From assembly GCA_046328995.1 (NCBI GenBank), contig JAXLVN010000002.1, positions 310,001 to 374,000 of the forward strand: a DNA stretch of 64,000 nucleotides. The letters run 5' to 3'. Under the pieces are notes generated by a model, which saw nothing but the letters and a program-made list of their open reading frames with translations, made no database searches and was not told the origin of the DNA. Origin of the DNA: JADJXV01 sp046328995 (GTDB lineage: Bacteria > Bacteroidota > Ignavibacteria > Kapaibacteriales > UBA961). The position numbers were made by a program, and so were the translations under genes. Below, piece by piece: positions 46,017-53,756 of the stretch (positions are counted from its first letter, which is position 1; each line of letters starts with the position of its first letter).

Positions 46017-46349
46017 CTAGGGCAATCGTTTCGGTGCCTGAGGGTTCTGAATCATGTTTAATTTCGACTGTGCAATAGCCGTTATCCGCTCTGCTGATTG
46101 CAGGCGCATGATTTCATTCTGCAAAGATAGATTGACATAGAGGAGCGAGTCCCGTGATTTTTCGCGGTCCTGCATTTCCCGGAGAAGGGTGTTGACCCGG
46201 ACGACATTGCTCACATACAGCACGACGAGCACCGAACTGATAATGAGCAGTCCAAAGATACTCCATCGGTTGAGCAGCTTGCGTTCTTTGACAAGTGCCG
46301 GCGACTCTTTGGGTTCTTGCGCTTCGTCGGGAAAAGTAAAATCAGCCAT
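46017..46349 (-). CDS. FtsL/DivIC-like bitopic membrane protein
   Basis: 110 residues from the ATG at 46349 (MADFTFPDEAQEPKES). A short charged N-terminus, one membrane segment (WSIFGLLIISSVLVVLYV), then a periplasmic coiled coil (VNTLLREMQDREKSRDSLLY) ending in a typical FtsL tail ERITAIAQSKLNMIQNPQAP. FtsL/DivIC proteins join FtsB and FtsQ in the divisome. It is not in a dcw cluster here but 40 bp downstream of panB. Function inferred from layout. Confidence 0.72.
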   Translation of the reverse strand: MADFTFPDEAQEPKESPALVKERKLLNRWSIFGLLIISSVLVVLYVSNVVRVNTLLREMQDREKSRDSLLYVNLSLQNEIMRLQSAERITAIAQSKLNMIQNPQAPKRLP

Positions 46350-46389
46350 GATGGTACGATTTGTAATAGCAGAGAATGAGACAGTAGTG

Positions 46390-47250
46390 TTAGTAGCTTT
46401 CGTCCGAATTCGGGAAGTCCCGTGAGCGCACATCATCACCATACCGGGTGACCGCAGTATGAATACGTTCGTAGAGATTTTCATACTGCCGGACAAAGCG
46501 CGGATTGAAGTCCACCGTTAGTCCGAGCATATCGGTATAGACCAAGATCTGACCATCACATTCTGCACCTGCGCCGATACCGATCGTGGGAATATTCACC
46601 GATGAGGTTACTTTTGCAGCAAGGTCAGCCGGAATTTTTTCGAGAACTATTGCAAATGCGCCTGCCTCCTCGAGAATCTTCGCATCGCGGAGTATGCGGT
46701 CAGCTTCGGCATCGTCGGTGCCGCGTACTCTATAGCTCCCGAATTGATGAATACTCTGTGGCGTGAGACCAAGATGTGCCATGACAGGAATTCCCGCCTC
46801 CGTCATCCGGCTCACGGCATCGGCTACACGCTCACCGCCCTCGACCTTGACAGCACTCGCTCCGGCTTCTTTCAGCAAGCGCCCCGCATTCCGAAATGCC
46901 TCCTCGGGGGATACCTGATAGCTCATAAACGGCATGTCGGCAATCACCATCGCCCGCTTGACGCCACGATTAACCGCACGTGTATGATAAATAATATCTT
47001 CGAGAGTCACCGGAATGGTTGTCTCATGACCCTGCACGACATTCCCAAGCGAATCGCCGACCAAGATTACATCGACTCCCGCCTCGTCCAAAACACGTCC
47101 GATGAGCGCATCATACGCCGTGAGGCAGACAATTTTTCTTCCCTTTTTTTTCATTTCAATCAGTCGTCGGGTCGTCACGCGGCGGAGCGGTGCCGAATGT
47201 GTATGTCGGTCATTTTCCGCGTCCGGACGTTCTTCGGGGTGTGAATTCAT
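46390..47250 (-). CDS. panB: 3-methyl-2-oxobutanoate hydroxymethyltransferase
   Basis: 286 residues from the ATG at 47250; a GTG 9 bp upstream is possible. Family signatures: KIVCLTAYDALIGRVLDEAG, the metal/substrate Asp in VGDSLGNVVQGHETTIPVT, KVEGGERV, MAHLGLTPQSIH and IGIGAGAECDGQILVYTDM. First step of pantothenate synthesis: transfers hydroxymethyl from 5,10-methylene-THF to ketoisovalerate. Sits alone without panC or panD. The C-terminal extension (SRDFPNSDESY) is slightly longer than usual. Confidence 0.95.
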   Translation of the reverse strand: MNSHPEERPDAENDRHTHSAPLRRVTTRRLIEMKKKGRKIVCLTAYDALIGRVLDEAGVDVILVGDSLGNVVQGHETTIPVTLEDIIYHTRAVNRGVKRAMVIADMPFMSYQVSPEEAFRNAGRLLKEAGASAVKVEGGERVADAVSRMTEAGIPVMAHLGLTPQSIHQFGSYRVRGTDDAEADRILRDAKILEEAGAFAIVLEKIPADLAAKVTSSVNIPTIGIGAGAECDGQILVYTDMLGLTVDFNPRFVRQYENLYERIHTAVTRYGDDVRSRDFPNSDESY

Positions 47251-47331
47251 AGAGCGCACTTGAAGTTAGTAGCAGAATATAATAAGCATAGCGTACGACT
47301 CATAAATGAATAAATCAAGCACGCCAAAGCG

Positions 47332-47339
47332 CAAATATA
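47332..47339 (-). promoter_or_regulatory. -7 box for panB
   Basis: Minus strand TATATTTG (TAnnTTTG), 82 bp before the panB ATG. Confidence 0.45.
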
Positions 47340-47436
47340 TGAATTGAACCGCCGTTTTGGGTGAAAATATCTTGATGAAAATCAAATTCGTAGCCACCCT
47401 GCCCAAATTCGCCGTCGGTACTGCCCGGAAGCGTCA

Positions 47437-47464
47437 TTGCGAGAGGGCGATTTTTGTATTTTTG
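47437..47464 (+). promoter_or_regulatory. Bacteroidota-type promoter of the 47509 gene
   Basis: TTG at 47437 and TATTTTTG at 47457-47464, 17 bp apart; the ATG follows 45 bp later. Confidence 0.65.
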
Positions 47465-47508
47465 CATCACAAAAACGTTCTGTTTCTTTAATTACTTATA
47501 AAATAATT

Positions 47509-48411
47509 ATGTTCCAAAAAAACATGCTTTGTCTCCTGCTGCTGCTTTCGCCCGCTTTTGCGCGCGCGCAGGGGATGATCGACGGCTTCATGCGCGGCAC
47601 CGGTAATGTCGTGACAGCTGTGTCGTACTCCACCGAGAGCTACAAAGATTTTTATAAAAATACCACACAGGTCCAAGAGCCCAATCTCGGTACCATATCT
47701 ACCCAAAGCACCAGCATCTTTGCTGCTGCGGGCATCACGGATAATATCGACGTTATGGCCTCGCTGCCCTACATTTCGGCCTCGGCCGATCAGGGCTACT
47801 GGCAGACACAATCAGCACTGCAGGACCTATCGATTGCCGTCAAATGGCGCCCACTGCATGTGAAGCTCCCGGCTGCCGGCACTCTCTCGGTAATAGCTGC
47901 CGGCGGTCTGACTATGCCGGTGACGAATTATGTCGCCAATGCTCCGGTCGCGGTCGGACATCATTCTACAGCCGCGGATGCACGCCTGCTGGTGAATTTT
48001 ATGAGCGCATTCGGTTTTTTTGCCGCCATTCAGACCGGCTATATCCGCCGGGGCGATGTGGAGCTCGACCGCCTTACCCTTGACGGAGGCGATGCTATGA
48101 AGACCAATGTTCCCGACGCGCTCGACTTCTCGGCGAAAGTCGGCTATGGCAATTCAGACTTCTACCTCGATGCATGGCTCCAAAGTCAGTCTGCACGCGG
48201 CGGTACGAATATAGGCGACACGGACGCGTCCTTTCCTTCGAATGGTATTTCCTTTACACGGATCGGAGTTACGGGATACTATCCCCTCAAGTTTATTGCT
48301 GAGAAGCTCGGCATCTCAATCGCCGGCGCCACGACGCTCAGCGGTCGGAATATCGGCAGGTCCAATCGCATTTCCATCGGCGCGGTCTATGAATTCAGTC
48401 TGTGGAAATAA
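47509..48411 (+). CDS. Outer-membrane beta-barrel-like protein
   Basis: 300 residues from the ATG at 47509, chosen for the signal peptide (NMLCLLLLLSPAFARAQG). The mature protein is rich in alternating hydrophobic strands ending in aromatic residues and closes with ISIGAVYEFSLWK, a C-terminal aromatic strand typical of barrels. Segments SIFAAAGITDNIDVMASLPY and LSIAVKWRPLHVKLPA resemble the transporter/porin-type proteins that report on channel or substrate. Followed 29 bp later by a lipoprotein of the PAP2/haloperoxidase fold, so probably an operon. Confidence 0.7.
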   Translation: MFQKNMLCLLLLLSPAFARAQGMIDGFMRGTGNVVTAVSYSTESYKDFYKNTTQVQEPNLGTISTQSTSIFAAAGITDNIDVMASLPYISASADQGYWQTQSALQDLSIAVKWRPLHVKLPAAGTLSVIAAGGLTMPVTNYVANAPVAVGHHSTAADARLLVNFMSAFGFFAAIQTGYIRRGDVELDRLTLDGGDAMKTNVPDALDFSAKVGYGNSDFYLDAWLQSQSARGGTNIGDTDASFPSNGISFTRIGVTGYYPLKFIAEKLGISIAGATTLSGRNIGRSNRISIGAVYEFSLWK

Positions 48412-48440
48412 TAGCTAAATTACGAACTCATTCAATTACC

Positions 48441-49991
48441 ATGGAATTACATACAATGCTACTTCATACTAAGATCAAAACACTCACACTCAGCTGCACG
48501 CTCGTACTGCTGATTGCTACGGGTTGTAAAGAACAAATCAGCTCTCCCGAATATCCGGCTCTCGTGCCTCAAAATAATGACACGACCGGCGGCTCGTGGA
48601 AGCCGTATCTCCTTGCCTCGCCGGATGATATTACATTACCCGCGCCAAGCGCTACCACATCGCCGGAATACATGGCCGAGCTAACAGCGCTCAAGGGATA
48701 TATCAGCTCCCGCACTGCCGAACAGCTCTCAACGGCGAAATACTGGAGTTCGGGCGCAGTCGTACGGTGGAATGAAATCGCCCGCGCGCTCGTGGCTAAG
48801 TATAATGTCGCTCCACCGTATAATGCTGATTCTGCTGCCAAAGGTAATCCTTTCCCGGTGCTCAATGCTCCCTTTGCCAATCCTCCCGTTGCCTCGCGCG
48901 TGTATGCGTATCTCAGCGTGGCTCAATACGATGCACTCGTCGCCTCATGGAAAATGAAGTATAAATATAATCGCCCGGCGCCTAAACTTGTGGATAATTC
49001 AATTGTGAATGTAATTGATGTTCCGTCGATTCCTTCCTTCCCATCCGAACACGCCGCCATCGCCGCCGCATCGTGCGAAGTACTCGCGTTTTTCTTCCCG
49101 AAAGAAAAAGACTACTTAGTCGGGCTCGCAATGGGACACGAAGACTCACGCCTCCGCATCGGCGCCAATGTGCAGAGTGATATCGCAGCCGGAGATTCAG
49201 TTGGTAAGTTCATTTCAGCCAAAGCAATTGCCCGCGCTAAAACCGACGGTGCCGGCGCAGCAGGTAAGGCAGATACAACGCGTTATCGTATCCCGAATAT
49301 CTCGACGGTGTGGAAGAGTATCGAACTTCAGCCCGATGGCGCGCCGCTTCGCCCCGGAATGCTCCCAAGTTGGGGGAAAGTAAAGTCATGGGCAGTGCCG
49401 AATGTCGATGCAGAGCGTCCTGCGCCACCACCGGCATTAGAATCGAAGGAATTCAAAGACGCGCTCGCTGAGGTAAAAACGATCGCCGACAGCCGCACGC
49501 GCGAACAGTGGAGAATCGCCGATTTCTGGGCAGATGGTGGTGGTACGTTCACGCCGCCGGGACACTGGAATTATATCGCAGCAGGATTAATTCGCAAAAA
49601 TAATTACAGCGAACTCCGTGCAGCGCGAACACTTGCGCTCATGAATATATCGATCATGGATGCCGGAGTCTGCTGTTGGGATGTAAAGTATGTCTATTAT
49701 GTACCGCGCCCCTCGCAGATGGATCCAAGCATCAAGACTGCTACCGGTGTGCCGAATTTCCCATCCTATACCTCGGGGCATGCGACCTTTTCCGGTGCTG
49801 CATCGACCGTGCTCGGCTATATCTTCCCGAGTGAAGCAGGCACTCTTTCGGCGCAGGCAGAAGAAGCAGCTCTCTCACGCTTACTTGCCGGTATTCATTA
49901 TCGGTTTGATAATGAAGTCGGTCTCCGCTGTGGACGCAATATCGGCGCCTGGGCGGTGAAAAAAGGTCAGGCAGACGGTTCGCCGCAGTAA
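48441..49991 (+). CDS. PAP2 / vanadium haloperoxidase-like lipoprotein
   Basis: 516 residues from the ATG at 48441; an ATG at 48456 is the alternative. Lipoprotein signal with lipobox LIATGC, so membrane-anchored. Two similar halves of haloperoxidase/PAP2 type. First half: YKYNRPAPKLVD, IPSFPSEHAAIAAASC and MGHEDSRLRIGANVQSDI. Second half: YYVPRPSQMD, NFPSYTSGHATFSGAAS and LAGIHYRFDNEVGLRCGR. The P-S-x-x(S/T)-G/E-H and R-x4-H-Y motifs correspond to the phosphate/vanadate site; the second half is the more complete. Substrate unknown. Confidence 0.8.
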   Translation: MELHTMLLHTKIKTLTLSCTLVLLIATGCKEQISSPEYPALVPQNNDTTGGSWKPYLLASPDDITLPAPSATTSPEYMAELTALKGYISSRTAEQLSTAKYWSSGAVVRWNEIARALVAKYNVAPPYNADSAAKGNPFPVLNAPFANPPVASRVYAYLSVAQYDALVASWKMKYKYNRPAPKLVDNSIVNVIDVPSIPSFPSEHAAIAAASCEVLAFFFPKEKDYLVGLAMGHEDSRLRIGANVQSDIAAGDSVGKFISAKAIARAKTDGAGAAGKADTTRYRIPNISTVWKSIELQPDGAPLRPGMLPSWGKVKSWAVPNVDAERPAPPPALESKEFKDALAEVKTIADSRTREQWRIADFWADGGGTFTPPGHWNYIAAGLIRKNNYSELRAARTLALMNISIMDAGVCCWDVKYVYYVPRPSQMDPSIKTATGVPNFPSYTSGHATFSGAASTVLGYIFPSEAGTLSAQAEEAALSRLLAGIHYRFDNEVGLRCGRNIGAWAVKKGQADGSPQ

Positions 49992-50015
49992 TTCCCATCA
50001 AAACAACCACTACCC

Positions 50016-50440
50016 GTAGAGACGTTGCATGCAACGTCTCTACAGCGGTAAAACCGATAAAACCCACGTCAAACCACGAATAAATACCCGTAACCGCATT
50101 ATCATTGTAGAGACGTTGCATGCAACGTCTCTACAGCGGTAAAACCCGCGTCAAATTTCCCACGAATAAATACCGTAACCGCATTATCATTGTAGAGACG
50201 TTGCATGCAACGTCTCTACGGGGGTAAAACCCACGTCAAATTAACCACGAATAAATACCGTAACCGTATTATCATTGTAGAGACGTTGCATGCAACGTCT
50301 CTACGGGGGTAAAACCCACGTCAAATTAACCACGAATAAATACCGTAACCACATTGTCACTGTAGAGACGTTGCATGCAACGTCTCTACGCATGCAACGT
50401 CTCTACGCATGCAACGTCTCTACGCATGCAACGTCTCTAC
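50016..50440. repeat. 85-bp tandem repeat built on a 28-bp perfect palindrome
   Basis: Five copies of a perfect palindrome with arms GTAGAGACGTTGCA / TGCAACGTCTCTAC at 50016, 50107, 50192, 50277 and 50362. The last four are spaced exactly 85 bp apart. The linker (CACGAATAAATACCGTAACC) is also conserved. After the fifth copy the half unit GCATGCAACGTCTCTAC is added three more times. The rest of 49992-50756 holds R1 copies i and j and no gene. Confidence 0.92.
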
Positions 50441-50469
50441 AGCGGTAAAACCTATAAAATATAGGGTGT

Positions 50470-50531
50470 ATTTCCCGACCTGTCGGTTGTTTCCACCGAC
50501 CGTCAACACGTACAGCTCAAACGTACTGCAT
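50470..50531 (+). repeat. R1 hairpin repeat, copy i (forward)
   Basis: TTTCCCGACCT, hairpin arms GTCGGT / ACCGAC, then CGTCAACACGTACAGCTCAA and ACGTACTGCA. Confidence 0.7.
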
Positions 50532-50619
50532 GATAGATAAAGTCGTAGATAGCTACAGTGAAACTGCCGCATGTTTCCTATATTTTGTAAATTGTAGTTG
50601 GTATAGAAAGTAAACACTT

Positions 50620-50682
50620 ATCCGAAGTACGGATGAGCGGTACGTTTCATCGGTGCGTGTTGTCTGGTGGGTGGAAACACTC
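50620..50682 (-). repeat. R1 repeat, copy j (reverse)
   Basis: GGTACGTTTCATCGGTGCGT followed by GTTGTCTGGTGGGTGGAAAC; the stem is degenerate. Left border of the DUF4304-like gene. Confidence 0.6.
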
Positions 50683-50756
50683 GTATATTGCACTTGACCG
50701 AACGAGAATGGCTATAAAATTGATGTAGCACGAAACCTAGTGATTGGTAAAAAAAC

Positions 50757-51365
50757 ATGGACATATTCAACGAACTGATTAAAATACTAACTCCACATCT
50801 GAAACAAATTGGGTTTAGTAAAAAGCGATATACTTTTTACTTGGAAGTTGATAAAAATTATGGAGTTGTTAACTTTCAAAAAAGTAGAGAAAGCACAAAG
50901 GAAGTTATCAAATTTTCAATCAATTTTGGTGTCTATTCCAATACATTAAGGCAGTTAGATTATTGGACTAGAGACTTGGTAAAACCGGATGAAGTTGATC
51001 AGTGTCATTGGCATTCACGGGTTTCAAGCTTCATGCCTCGTAGTTCTGGTCCATGGTTGAACGTTGTAATATCTGACGACTTAAATAGCAAAGCTACTTT
51101 TGTGATGGAACTTATTCAAAGTATAATATTGCCAGAAATAAACAAACGTTTGTCTGACGAAGGATTAATAAACTGTTGGATGAATAAGGAGTATACAGGT
51201 ACTACGGAGCTAGGTCGATTCAAAAACCTGACGACGCTCTTAAAGGTAAAAGGCGATTATACTACTTTACATCAGGTTGTTGAAGAGTTTATGGAACGAT
51301 CAAAAGGTAAGTCAATCGCCCACGACGCAAGATTGCACCTAAATAAGATACGAGAGAATGGATGA
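50757..51365 (+). CDS. DUF4304-like probable immunity protein
   Basis: 202 residues, soluble. The N-terminal motif LKQIGFSKKRYTFYLEVDKN, then YGVVNFQKSRES and FSINFGVYSN, and PWLNVVISDDL, match the DUF4304 pattern as I know it; these proteins are common beside polymorphic toxins. The region KGDYTTLHQVVEEFMER forms the C-terminal helices. No toxin accompanies it. Bordered by R1 j and k in inverted orientation, with a decayed Rhs core after k. Clearly AT-richer than flanking housekeeping genes. Inference: orphan immunity gene in an R1 cassette. Confidence 0.7.
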   Translation: MDIFNELIKILTPHLKQIGFSKKRYTFYLEVDKNYGVVNFQKSRESTKEVIKFSINFGVYSNTLRQLDYWTRDLVKPDEVDQCHWHSRVSSFMPRSSGPWLNVVISDDLNSKATFVMELIQSIILPEINKRLSDEGLINCWMNKEYTGTTELGRFKNLTTLLKVKGDYTTLHQVVEEFMERSKGKSIAHDARLHLNKIRENG

Positions 51366-51399
51366 ACGTCCAATTGAAAGGGCTATGTCATTTTTCTGG

Positions 51400-51452
51400 T
51401 CTAGCTAGTTGTCTCAATTGGCTGTAAATGCTTGCTAATAAAACGTCTGCAC
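51400..51452 (+). repeat. R1 hairpin repeat, copy k (forward)
   Basis: CTAGTTGTCTCAATTGGCTG hairpin, then GTAAATGCTTGCTAATAAAA and CGTCTGCACGGTAT, which passes directly into Rhs core DNA. Confidence 0.7.
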
Positions 51453-51462
51453 GGTATTCCCG

Positions 51463-51556
51463 CTTAGGTATGATGCTCCCAAAGCTGACAGAGGAGCAAT
51501 AACAGGCATAGAAGACAATCTTCCTCACACCCTCGAAAAGAAAAACCAGGAGTTAG
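51463..51556 (+). pseudogene. Rhs core remnant with frameshift
   Basis: Reads LGMMLP, then with a small deletion DRGAITGIED and TLEKKNQEL. The DNA matches the Rhs core of the 5341-7644 gene. It begins at the same codon as the cassettes after R1 e and m and ends near KKNYEL, passing into the R3 array. Confidence 0.78.
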
Positions 51557-51569
51557 ATACACACGTACA

Positions 51570-51652
51570 CGGCACGACCTCAGCGAGGTTGCATATATGT
51601 AGCACGATGTATATCCAAGAAGTTACGACCCCATCAGGGTCGAATGTTTGCA
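51570..51652 (+). repeat. R3 palindromic array (2 units, degenerate)
   Basis: CACGACCTCAGCGAGGTTGC, TATGTAGCACGATGTATATC, then a second unit ACGACCCCATCAGGGTCGAA. Here the second palindrome has changed on both arms (CGACCCC-GGGTCG). Confidence 0.75.
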
Positions 51653-51681
51653 AGGTGATGCTTACACAAAGTACGAATGAA

Positions 51682-51866
51682 AAGTACGTCTCATAGGCAA
51701 GTATTGACGGTCAGTTATATAGGGTAGTGCTTTAAATAGTTATAATGCACACTCTGCACAGCATTTAAAATTTTATTTGTTTTCAGATAGTTACAGAAAA
51801 ACAACCTATAGTGTATATGTAATTTAACGCTGTACGACCCTAAATAACTGACCGGACTGGGAATAT
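51682..51866 (-). repeat. R1 hairpin repeat, copy l, split by an insertion
   Basis: AAGTACGTCTCATAGGCAAG, TATTGACGGTCAGTTAT, then the 121-bp element, then ATAACTGACCGGACTGGGAA. Arms GGTCAGTTAT / ATAACTGACC are perfect on either side of the insertion. Confidence 0.8.
51721..51841 (+). mobile_element. MITE-like element MT, copy 2 (121 bp)
   Basis: Ends AGGGTAGTGC / GTACGACCCT. Same length as copy 1 at 2595-2715, roughly 85% identical by eye, and inserted at the same place in the R1 hairpin loop. Confidence 0.75.
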
Positions 51867-51884
51867 CAAATCAAATTGTTAAAA

Positions 51885-52334
51885 ATGAATTTCAAAAAAT
51901 ACCTTTTAATAACATTGCCAACATTATACGTTGGATTAAAAAACAATTGGCTAACTGCTAAAGAAGTTGGTGACATAGTTACTAACAACTCGGAGAAGTT
52001 GGATTGTGATGAGAAAGTAATTGTAAATATTTTTGTAAATGCTGACGATAAGGCAACTCTATTGGAAATTCTAAGGAAGGAAGCTGAAATGGAAGAGAAT
52101 GCTGGCTTAAGAGCTTGGCACCTATCAAAGTTAATTGCTATTGAGCAATCAGCAAATTCAATACACAAAAAACTTATGGAAATTGAATTACAATGGTCAT
52201 GTTTTGACTATCCAGAATCATGGAGGGATTTTATATATTATATGCCAAATGAAAAGGTGAATACAGAAGAAGGCGTATATCATAACTTCTTGACTTTTAT
52301 AGATCAAGAAAAAAAGGAGCTCAAGTTTGGATGA
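51885..52334 (+). CDS. DUF2247-like probable immunity protein
   Basis: 149 residues from the ATG at 51885 (MNFKKYLLITLPTLYVGLKN). Soluble and helical. WLTAKEVGDIVTNN near the start and the C-terminal LQWSCFDYPESWRDFIYYMP resemble DUF2247 proteins, a family often seen as toxin immunity proteins. Its 5' side is R1 copy l and its stop lies 4 bp before copy m, with both hairpins facing the gene. No toxin gene is present. Family assignment from memory of motifs; moderate certainty. Confidence 0.65.
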   Translation: MNFKKYLLITLPTLYVGLKNNWLTAKEVGDIVTNNSEKLDCDEKVIVNIFVNADDKATLLEILRKEAEMEENAGLRAWHLSKLIAIEQSANSIHKKLMEIELQWSCFDYPESWRDFIYYMPNEKVNTEEGVYHNFLTFIDQEKKELKFG

Positions 52335-52337
52335 TTC

Positions 52338-52400
52338 CTGTCCATCCAGTTGTCTCAATTGGCTGTAAACTCTTGCTACTGAACGTCTGCACGGTATCCC
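52338..52400 (+). repeat. R1 hairpin repeat, copy m (forward)
   Basis: CCTGTCCATCCAGTTGTCTC, AATTGGCTGTAAACTCTTGC, then TGAACGTCTGCACGGTATC. Last R1 of the chain. Confidence 0.72.
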
Positions 52401-52402
52401 CC

Positions 52403-52500
52403 CACTTGGGCATAAGACTCCCAAATACAGACAGAGTAGCAATAACAGGTTCAGATAACATCGTCCCCCACACCCTCGAAAAGAAAAAAAACACCAAGCT
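52403..52500 (+). pseudogene. Rhs core remnant
   Basis: LGIRLPNTDRVAITGSDNIV then PHTLEKKKN. Same start codon region as the other remnants. After KKN it passes to degenerate DNA and the moxR terminator. Confidence 0.75.
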
Positions 52501-52526
52501 CTATTGCTCACCTCAGCAAAGTAACC

Positions 52527-52562
52527 ATAAAAAAAGCGTCAGGAATGTACTTCCTGACGCTC
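52527..52562 (-). terminator. Terminator of moxR
   Basis: Minus strand: GCGTCAGGAA, a GTAC loop, TTCCTGACGC, then TTTTTTT. Confidence 0.9.
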
Positions 52563-52592
52563 CGGTTGGTTGACCTTACCTATCTCCCTTCG

Positions 52593-53576
52593 CTATATTT
52601 CCTTGATTAACTTCTCGACAATGTCCGACGGCGATACATTATCTGCCTCGGCATTGAAATTTGCTACGATTCTGTGGCGTAATACCGATGCCGCAATCGC
52701 GCGTACATCCTCGATTTCGGGTGAGAATCTACCCTGAAGCGCTGCCCGCGTCTTGGCACCCAATATCAAATACTGCGACGCTCTCGGACCTGCCCCGTAA
52801 TTCAAGAAGTCTTTGACAATCTTACTGTTATTATTCTGCGGACGCGTCGCACGCACAAGCTTGACCGCATACTGAATCACATTATCCGCCACCGGCACGC
52901 GGCGTACTAAGTCCTGAAATCCTATAATCTCACTCGCATTCATAGCAGATTGTACCTGCGGCTTGTAGTCGGTGGTCGTCGCCTTGACGATGCTTATTTC
53001 TTCGTCTGCCGATGGATAATCGAGCCACAAATTAAACATAAACCGGTCAAGCTGTGCCTCGGGCAGGGGATACGTGCCCTCTTGCTCAATCGGATTCTGA
53101 GTCGCAAGCACGAAAAACGGTTCGTCGAGGCGATAGGTCGTGCCGGCTGCCGTCACCGAATGCTCCTGCATCGCTTCGAGCAAAGCGGCCTGCGTCTTGG
53201 GCGGCGTACGGTTAATTTCATCGGCAAGCACGATATTGGCAAAGATCGGACCCTTCACGAAGCGGAATTGCTTGTGTCCGGTGGACATATTATCTTCAAT
53301 TATTTCGGTGCCGGTAATATCACTCGGCATCAGGTCGGGGGTGAATTGCACGCGGCTAAAGCTCAGGTCTAATGCCTGCGCCACGGTGCGAACGAGGAGG
53401 GTTTTGGCGAGTCCGGGCACTCCCACCAAGAGGCAGTGTCCACGGGCAAAAAGTGAGATAAGGAGTTGGTCGATAATGTCATTCTGACCGATAATTACTT
53501 TTGCGATTTCCGAGCGCACCCGACCGACGGAACGGGCGAGGTGCTCTATCTGCTGAACGTCTGTTTGTGTTGCCAT
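52593..53576 (-). CDS. MoxR-family AAA+ ATPase
   Basis: 327 residues. Walker A GVPGLAKTLLVRT (about 52), Walker B IVLADEINRTPPKTQAALLEAM (about 113-133, which also contains the family-specific INR-PPK segment), sensor 1 VLATQNPIEQEGTYPLPEAQ and the lid domain GAGPRASQYLILGAK. Acts as a chaperone-like ATPase, usually with DUF58/vWA proteins to activate metal or envelope enzymes. The usual DUF58 partner is not next to it; RDD and SpoIIM genes that often travel with moxR loci lie a few kb away. Confidence 0.93.
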   Translation of the reverse strand: MATQTDVQQIEHLARSVGRVRSEIAKVIIGQNDIIDQLLISLFARGHCLLVGVPGLAKTLLVRTVAQALDLSFSRVQFTPDLMPSDITGTEIIEDNMSTGHKQFRFVKGPIFANIVLADEINRTPPKTQAALLEAMQEHSVTAAGTTYRLDEPFFVLATQNPIEQEGTYPLPEAQLDRFMFNLWLDYPSADEEISIVKATTTDYKPQVQSAMNASEIIGFQDLVRRVPVADNVIQYAVKLVRATRPQNNNSKIVKDFLNYGAGPRASQYLILGAKTRAALQGRFSPEIEDVRAIAASVLRHRIVANFNAEADNVSPSDIVEKLIKEI

Positions 53577-53627
53577 AGTGTAAAATTAACCAATAATTGG
53601 CGTTTGATAACAATTTAGTAGAAGAAA

Positions 53628-53692
53628 AATTGGGTTCGGTCGCCTGTATTCCAACCCTTCGCCTGCGGTCACCCATGGCCGTCCAGGCCGTC
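53628..53692 (-). repeat. R2 dispersed repeat (inverted copy)
   Basis: Minus strand: GGCCTGGACGGCCATGGGTG, CCGCAGGCGA, TTGGAATAC and CCGAACCCA. Near-identical to 19291-19349. Confidence 0.8.
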
Positions 53693-53756
53693 CGAAGAAA
53701 TGAGCGCGCCGCTATGACGTACGTTTGGAAAAATGATTGAGCGTTGCAAAAAACTA

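Noticed and set aside
50016..50440. CRISPR array
   Set aside because: Linkers between the palindromes are near-identical and 57 bp long, and the palindromes are perfect; tandem repeat instead.
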